In this document: in pieces, positions 59,883 to 64,000 of the stretch
Numbering within the stretch: the stretch's first letter is position 1
Layout of the letters: every line of letters starts with the position of its first letter
Source of the DNA: CAMLFJ01 sp040902305
GTDB taxonomy: Bacteria > Methylomirabilota > Methylomirabilia > Rokubacteriales > CSP1-6
Assembly (NCBI GenBank): GCA_040902305.1
Contig: JBBDXN010000146.1
Location: 9,612-73,611, forward strand
Length of the DNA: 64,000 nucleotides
Reading direction: 5' to 3'
Position numbers and translations under genes: made by a program
The notes under the pieces: model-generated
Told to the model about the DNA's origin: nothing
Databases searched by the model: none
What the model saw: the letters and a program-made list of their open reading frames with translations, nothing else

Positions 59883-60970
59883 GCGCGGACGCGGCGCGGC
59901 CGGCCGCGGTGGGGCTGGACGGCATCGCCAAGAAGTTCGGCCAGTTCGTGGCCCTGCGCGGCATCACGCTGTCCATCTCGCCTGGCGAGTTCGTCTGCTT
60001 CCTGGGGCCGAGCGGCTGCGGCAAGACCACGCTGCTGCGGATCATCGCGGGGCTCGATCGGCAGAACGCGGGGGTGGTGATGATGGGTGGGCGCGACGTC
60101 TCCGCGCTGCCGCCCAGCCAGCGCAACTACGGCATCGTCTTCCAGTCCTACGCCCTCTTCCCGAACCTCACGGTGGCCCGCAACGTGGGCTACGGGCTCG
60201 AGACGCGGAGCGTGGCGAAGGCGCAGATCGAGGGCCGCATCGACGAGCTGCTGGCCCTGGTGGGGCTCGCGGCCCACAAGCAGAAGTACCCGGCCCAGCT
60301 CTCGGGCGGCGAGCAGCAGCGCATCGCGCTGGCCCGCGCCCTGGCTCCGTCGCCCGCGCTGCTGCTGCTCGACGAGCCGCTCTCCGCCCTCGACGCGCGC
60401 GTGCGCCAGTCGCTCCGCCACGAGATCCGCGCGCTGCAGCGGCGGCTCGGCGTGACCACCATCATGGTGACGCACGACCAGGAGGAGGCGCTGGCCATGG
60501 CCGACCGCATCGTGGTGATGAACCACGGGGTGGTGGAGCAGGTGGGCGCGCCGGTCGAGGTCTACATGCGCCCGCGGTCGCCGTTCGTCGCGCGCTTCGT
60601 GGGCCAGATGAACTTCCTGGAGGCCACCGCCGGCGACCGGGCGGGGTGGGCCCGGCTCGGCGCGGTGGAGATGCGGCACGGGGCCACCGAGCCGATCGCC
60701 GCGGGCACCCGGCTCACCCTGGCGATCCGGCCGGAGGAGATCACGGTAGGCGCCGCGGTGGGCGCCGAGAACCGGTTGGTCACCCGCATCCGCGCCATCC
60801 AGTTCCTGGGCTCGTTCACCCGCCTGAGCCTGGCCCTCCCCGACGGCGCCCCCGCGCTCGAATGCGACGTGGCGGCCACCGCGTTCGCCGGTCTGGGCGC
60901 GGCCGAGGGGTCCGAGCTGGCGCTCTCGCTCCGCCCCGAGGCCCTGCGCGTCTTCCCGGCCGCGGGTTAG
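59879..60970 (+). CDS. ABC transporter ATP-binding protein, 2-aminoethylphosphonate type
   Basis: A 363-residue ATPase of the spermidine/iron/AEP importer group: Walker A GPSGCGKTTLLR, Q-loop FQSYALFPNLTV, signature LSGGEQQRIALARAL, Walker B LLLLDEPLSALD, H-loop VTHDQEEAL, and a C-terminal TOBE domain (about 275-360). It belongs with the permease 7 nt downstream and, by family, with the AEP-type binding protein upstream of recQ. GTG start overlapping the recQ stop. Confidence 0.88.
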   Translation: MSADAARPAAVGLDGIAKKFGQFVALRGITLSISPGEFVCFLGPSGCGKTTLLRIIAGLDRQNAGVVMMGGRDVSALPPSQRNYGIVFQSYALFPNLTVARNVGYGLETRSVAKAQIEGRIDELLALVGLAAHKQKYPAQLSGGEQQRIALARALAPSPALLLLDEPLSALDARVRQSLRHEIRALQRRLGVTTIMVTHDQEEALAMADRIVVMNHGVVEQVGAPVEVYMRPRSPFVARFVGQMNFLEATAGDRAGWARLGAVEMRHGATEPIAAGTRLTLAIRPEEITVGAAVGAENRLVTRIRAIQFLGSFTRLSLALPDGAPALECDVAATAFAGLGAAEGSELALSLRPEALRVFPAAG

Positions 60971-60977
60971 CCGCGCG

Positions 60978-62726
60978 ATGGCGCGCGCGGCGTCGGACGG
61001 GCCGGCCTCCGCGATCCCGGACCGCACCGTCCGTCACCGGCTCGCCGGCGAGGACCTCATCCGCCACGCGCTGGTCGTCCTCTTCGCGATCGTCCTCTAC
61101 CTCTTCGTGCTCTACCCGCTGCTGCACGTGATCTGGCGGAGCCTGCTGGGTCCCGACGGCGCCTTCGTCGGGCTCGCCAACTACCGGCGCTACTTCGGCA
61201 CCCCCGCCATCGCGGCGTCGATCTGGAACAGCCTCGCCGTCTCCCTCGTGTCCATGGTCATCACGGTGGCGCTGTCCTTCGGCTACGCCTACGGGCTCAC
61301 GCGCACCCTGATGCCGGGTCGCGGCCTGTTCCGGATCGTGGCGATGCTGCCGCTCTTCGCGCCCTCCTTGGTGCAGGCGCTGGCTTTCATCTACGTGTTC
61401 GGCAACAACGGCATCTTCACCCGCGCCACCGGCTACAACGTCGGGATCTACGGGGCCAAGGGCATCGTGCTCGCCGAGGTGTTCTACTGCTTCCCGCACG
61501 CGCTCCTCATCCTGGTGGCCGCGCTCTCCGCCACCGACGCGCGCCTCTACGACGCGGCGCGGACGCTCGGGGCCTCCCCGCTCAAGACCTTCCTGACCGT
61601 GACCCTGCCCGGCGTGAAGTTCGGCCTGGTGAGCGCCTGCTTCGTGGTCTTCACCCTCGTCATCACCGACTTCGGCGCGCCCAAGGCCATCGGCGGCAAG
61701 TTCTCGGTGATGGCCACCGAGATCTACAACCAGGTCTCGGGCCAGCAGAACTTCACGATGGGGGCCACCGTCTCGGTGGTGCTGCTGATCCCGGCGGTGC
61801 TCGCCTTCCAGGTGGACCGCGTGGTCCAGCGCCGCCGCTACGCGCTGGTCACCTCGTCCTCGCGCCCGCTGGCGCCGGCGCGCCGCCCGCTCGCGGACTG
61901 GGGCGGCTTCGGCTACTGCGCGCTGATCGCGGGCGCCATCGCGGGCATGTACCTGGCCATCGCGGTGTACTCCCTGGTGGCACGCTGGCCGTACAACTTC
62001 ACGCCCACCCTGCGGCACTACCGGTTCGACACGGTGGGCGGCTACACCCCGCTGTGGAACAGCGTCTACGTGTCGGCCCTCAGCGCGGTGGTCGGCACCG
62101 TGCTCACCTTCGTGGGGGCGTACGTGGTCGAGAAGTGCCGCACCCGCTGGAGCGGCGCGCTCTACCTGCTGGCGGTACTGCCGGTGTCCATCCCGGGCAT
62201 GGTGCTGGGCCTGGCCTACATTTTCACGTTCAACAAGGCGGGCAGCGCGCTGAACGTGCTCTACGGCACGCTGGCGATCCTGATCATCTCGAACGTCATC
62301 CACTACTTCACGGTGGGCTTTCTCACCGCCACCACCGCGCTCCGGCAGATGGACGCGGAGTTCGAGAACGTCTCCGCCTCGCTGGGAGTGCCCTTCTACC
62401 GGACCTTCTGGCGCGTGACGGTGCCCATGGCCCTGCCGTCCATCGTGGGCATCAGCATGTACTTCTTCCTGAACGCGATGGTGACGCTCTCCGCGGTGGT
62501 GTTCCTGGTGGCCCCCGGGACCGAGCTGGCCGCGGTGGCGGTGCTGCTCATGGACGACGCGGGCGACACCGCGCAGGCCGCGGCGATGTCGGTCTGCATC
62601 ATCGCGATCGGGCTCGCGGTCCGCCTCGCCTACTGGGCGCTGATGCGGGGGGTGAGCCGCCGCACCCAGGCCTGGCGCGAGCCCGCCGGAACGACTACGC
62701 TTCCCGTGGAAGGATGGAAGACTTAG
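60978..62726 (+). CDS. ABC transporter fused permease, 2-aminoethylphosphonate type
   Basis: A 582-residue permease made of two BPD-type six-helix units in tandem, as in PhnU2/SfuB-like iron and AEP importers. EAA loops are seen in DARLYDAARTLGASPLKTF (first half) and FENVSASLGVPFYRTFWR (second half). As a fusion it provides the whole channel with two copies of the ATPase. The first about 25 residues before the first helix are poorly conserved. Confidence 0.88.
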   Translation: MARAASDGPASAIPDRTVRHRLAGEDLIRHALVVLFAIVLYLFVLYPLLHVIWRSLLGPDGAFVGLANYRRYFGTPAIAASIWNSLAVSLVSMVITVALSFGYAYGLTRTLMPGRGLFRIVAMLPLFAPSLVQALAFIYVFGNNGIFTRATGYNVGIYGAKGIVLAEVFYCFPHALLILVAALSATDARLYDAARTLGASPLKTFLTVTLPGVKFGLVSACFVVFTLVITDFGAPKAIGGKFSVMATEIYNQVSGQQNFTMGATVSVVLLIPAVLAFQVDRVVQRRRYALVTSSSRPLAPARRPLADWGGFGYCALIAGAIAGMYLAIAVYSLVARWPYNFTPTLRHYRFDTVGGYTPLWNSVYVSALSAVVGTVLTFVGAYVVEKCRTRWSGALYLLAVLPVSIPGMVLGLAYIFTFNKAGSALNVLYGTLAILIISNVIHYFTVGFLTATTALRQMDAEFENVSASLGVPFYRTFWRVTVPMALPSIVGISMYFFLNAMVTLSAVVFLVAPGTELAAVAVLLMDDAGDTAQAAAMSVCIIAIGLAVRLAYWALMRGVSRRTQAWREPAGTTTLPVEGWKT

Positions 62727-62763
62727 CCGCCGGCGTACTAGCCCAGGGCTGAGAGAGGTGGGC

Positions 62764-63717
62764 ATGACCAGAGTGATGGCCGGGCTATTCATCCTGATGC
62801 TGGGCGCGGGGCCGACGGCCTCGGCGCAGACGCGGGACGTGGGCGCCATGATCACCGAGATCAAGGCGGGCCGCGGGCGGATCGAGGTGCGCGGGCCCGC
62901 GGCGGGAGAGTGGCGGCCCGCGGGGCCGCTGCACGCGCTCAAGGTGGGCGACCACCTGCGCGCGACCGAGGACGCGGCGGCGGTGGTGGTGCTGGCCGGC
63001 CGGCGGGGCAGCGTGCGGGTGGACGCGGCCCGCTCACCGTTCGTGGTGACGGTCGCGCCGGCGGACAGCAAGGTCCAGAAGGCGTTCCAGCTCCTCGAGG
63101 GGGGCCTGGGCTTTCTCGGCAGCAGCCAGCGCGAAACGCCGCAACCGGTGCTGTCCACGCGGAGCGTGAGGCGGGCGCCCGTGATCCTGAGCCCGCGCGG
63201 GGGACCGGTCCTGCCGGATGCGCTCGCCTTCGAGTGGCGGGGCTACGAGTTCGGGCGCTACACGATCCGGGTGATGGCTCCCTCCGGCCTCGTGCTCGAC
63301 CGCACCGGCCTGACGGGCCGCCGGCTCGCCTATCCGGCGGACGCGCCCGCGCTCGTGCCCGGCACCGCGTATGGCCTGCAGCTCTTCTCGGGACAGACGC
63401 AGGTCGACGAGGTCCGCTTCGAGGTCGTCGACCGGCAACGCGCCGATGAGCTCCGGCGGGATCTCCGCGAAGTCGAGCAGGCGCTGGGTCCGGACGTGCC
63501 CGCCAGCTCGCGGGCGGTGCTGCAGGCGGGCGTGCTGGCGAGCCGCGGGTTCTTCCACGACGCGCGTCGGCTGGTGGTGGCGGCGCTCGCGACGGACGCG
63601 GATCAGCCGAGCCTGCACGCGCTGCTGGGCGACCTCTACGTGCGCACCGGGCTGCCGCGCGAGGCCGACGAGGCCTACGAGCAGGCGCGCGACCTCGCCG
63701 AGCCCGGGCGCCGCTAG
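62764..63717 (+). CDS. Secreted FecR-like and TPR-containing protein
   Basis: A 317-residue exported protein: signal peptide (MAGLFILMLGAGPTASA), a FecR-type beta domain at about 25-105 (GDHLRATEDAAAVVVLAGRR), a fibronectin-like middle (FEWRGYEFGRYTIRVMAPSG) and a C-terminal helical part with a TPR-like unit (ALLGDLYVRTGLPREADEAY). Probably periplasmic or surface-exposed and involved in scaffolding. ATG 62764 has GAGAGAGG upstream; GTG 62758 is the alternative. No link to the preceding transporter is evident. Confidence 0.78.
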   Translation: MTRVMAGLFILMLGAGPTASAQTRDVGAMITEIKAGRGRIEVRGPAAGEWRPAGPLHALKVGDHLRATEDAAAVVVLAGRRGSVRVDAARSPFVVTVAPADSKVQKAFQLLEGGLGFLGSSQRETPQPVLSTRSVRRAPVILSPRGGPVLPDALAFEWRGYEFGRYTIRVMAPSGLVLDRTGLTGRRLAYPADAPALVPGTAYGLQLFSGQTQVDEVRFEVVDRQRADELRRDLREVEQALGPDVPASSRAVLQAGVLASRGFFHDARRLVVAALATDADQPSLHALLGDLYVRTGLPREADEAYEQARDLAEPGRR

Positions 63718-63778
63718 CTCCCCGCGCGCGCTCGCGCCCACGCCCGGATGGTCGCACCGCGTTCATGCCGCGCGGGGT

Positions 63779-63924
63779 GGCCGGTGGGGGCGGCAGGCCC
63801 TCCCCGGAACACGCTGACCCGCGGGCTCTTGGGGCCTCTCTCACGAGCCACGAGATGGGGGCGTCAGGCTTCGGCAACGCGCAGAAGACACGGTTCCGGG
63901 GAGGGCCTGCCGCCCCCACCAGCC
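63779..63924. repeat. Palindromic element C (146 bp, 32-bp arms)
   Basis: The left arm 63779-63810 contains GGTGGGGGCGGCAGGCCCTC and the right arm 63893-63924 is its reverse complement with one mismatch. The remaining sequence of the 63718-64000 interval shows no gene. Confidence 0.88.
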
Positions 63925-64000
63925 ACCGCCAGCCCAACCGTCCACAGCTAGGAGTCTGTCCGGGTAATCATGTTTACGCTCTCAGGCCGCTCGAGGTCCG

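Noticed and set aside
56995..62726. Interpretation of the transporter as an iron(III) or spermidine importer
   Set aside because: The binding protein matches the AEP-type family along its length (NPASSGTGYL and SGSKPCKDSAAGE blocks), and phosphonate genes are present in the window; still, the ligand is not proven.
60816..63158. Minus-strand open frame of 780 codons opposite the AEP permease
   Set aside because: Shadow frame rich in His, Arg and Glu; the plus-strand permease has clear EAA loops and membrane helices.

Overview
This is a 64 kb piece of a very GC-rich, gene-dense bacterial chromosome, most likely a draft metagenome scaffold (there is a 10-N gap at 9736-9745). Gene content (Dpp-type ABC transporters, a CaiB/thiolase/DUF35 acyl-CoA cluster, class I fumarase, a type II secretion operon, a system I cytochrome c maturation operon, many GTG starts and many palindromic repeats) fits an uncultured soil lineage such as Candidatus Rokubacteria/Methylomirabilota. 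That placement is inference from general knowledge; no marker gene was compared.

Layout. 1-4839: end of a GT4 glycosyltransferase, phosphonoacetate hydrolase, a sarcosine/dimethylglycine-dehydrogenase-like enzyme and a 5'-truncated remnant of 2-aminoethylphosphonate (AEP) transaminase. 5009-11654: a zinc metallopeptidase and a peptide/nickel-type ABC transporter (two ATPases, binding protein, two permeases). 11754-15718: ferredoxin, a small Fis-type DNA-binding protein behind a sigma-54-like promoter, thiolase-fold protein plus DUF35 partner, CoA-transferase and a truncated MaoC protein. 15849-20023: frameshifted TauE/SafE permease (minus), citramalate synthase, two-subunit fumarase/tartrate dehydratase. 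20171-27166 (minus): MBL hydrolase, MFS permease, DinB-like protein, acetyltransferase, RraA-like protein, TPR lipoprotein-like secreted protein and DNA ligase LigA. 27534-38555 (minus): a complete gspEFGHIJKLMCD type II secretion operon, with a frameshifted secretin. 38954-45532 (minus): ccmABCDEFGHI. 45608-46486: HtpX. 46641-52711: yceD-rpmF-plsX-fabH-fabD-fabG-acpP-fabF. 52787-54448: a degenerate RNase III-like protein and an M50 protease. 54642-62726: glutamine-synthetase-like protein, SDR, and an AEP-type ABC transporter whose binding-protein gene is separated from its ATPase and permease genes by recQ. 62764-63717: a secreted FecR/TPR protein.

Two phosphonate loci therefore lie at opposite ends: hydrolysis of phosphonoacetate on the left and AEP uptake on the right. 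The middle is core envelope biology (secretion, cytochrome c, fatty acid synthesis).

The most striking non-gene structure is repeats: eight copies of one palindromic REP-like element with 15-bp tandem edges (four inside the gsp operon, three of which supply protein-coding sequence for GspL, GspJ and GspH termini), two copies of a second palindromic element, and three single palindromic elements, one with perfect 50-bp arms covering the cimA stop codon. Several promoters place the -10 hexamer 6-10 nt upstream of the start codon, which suggests leaderless transcripts.
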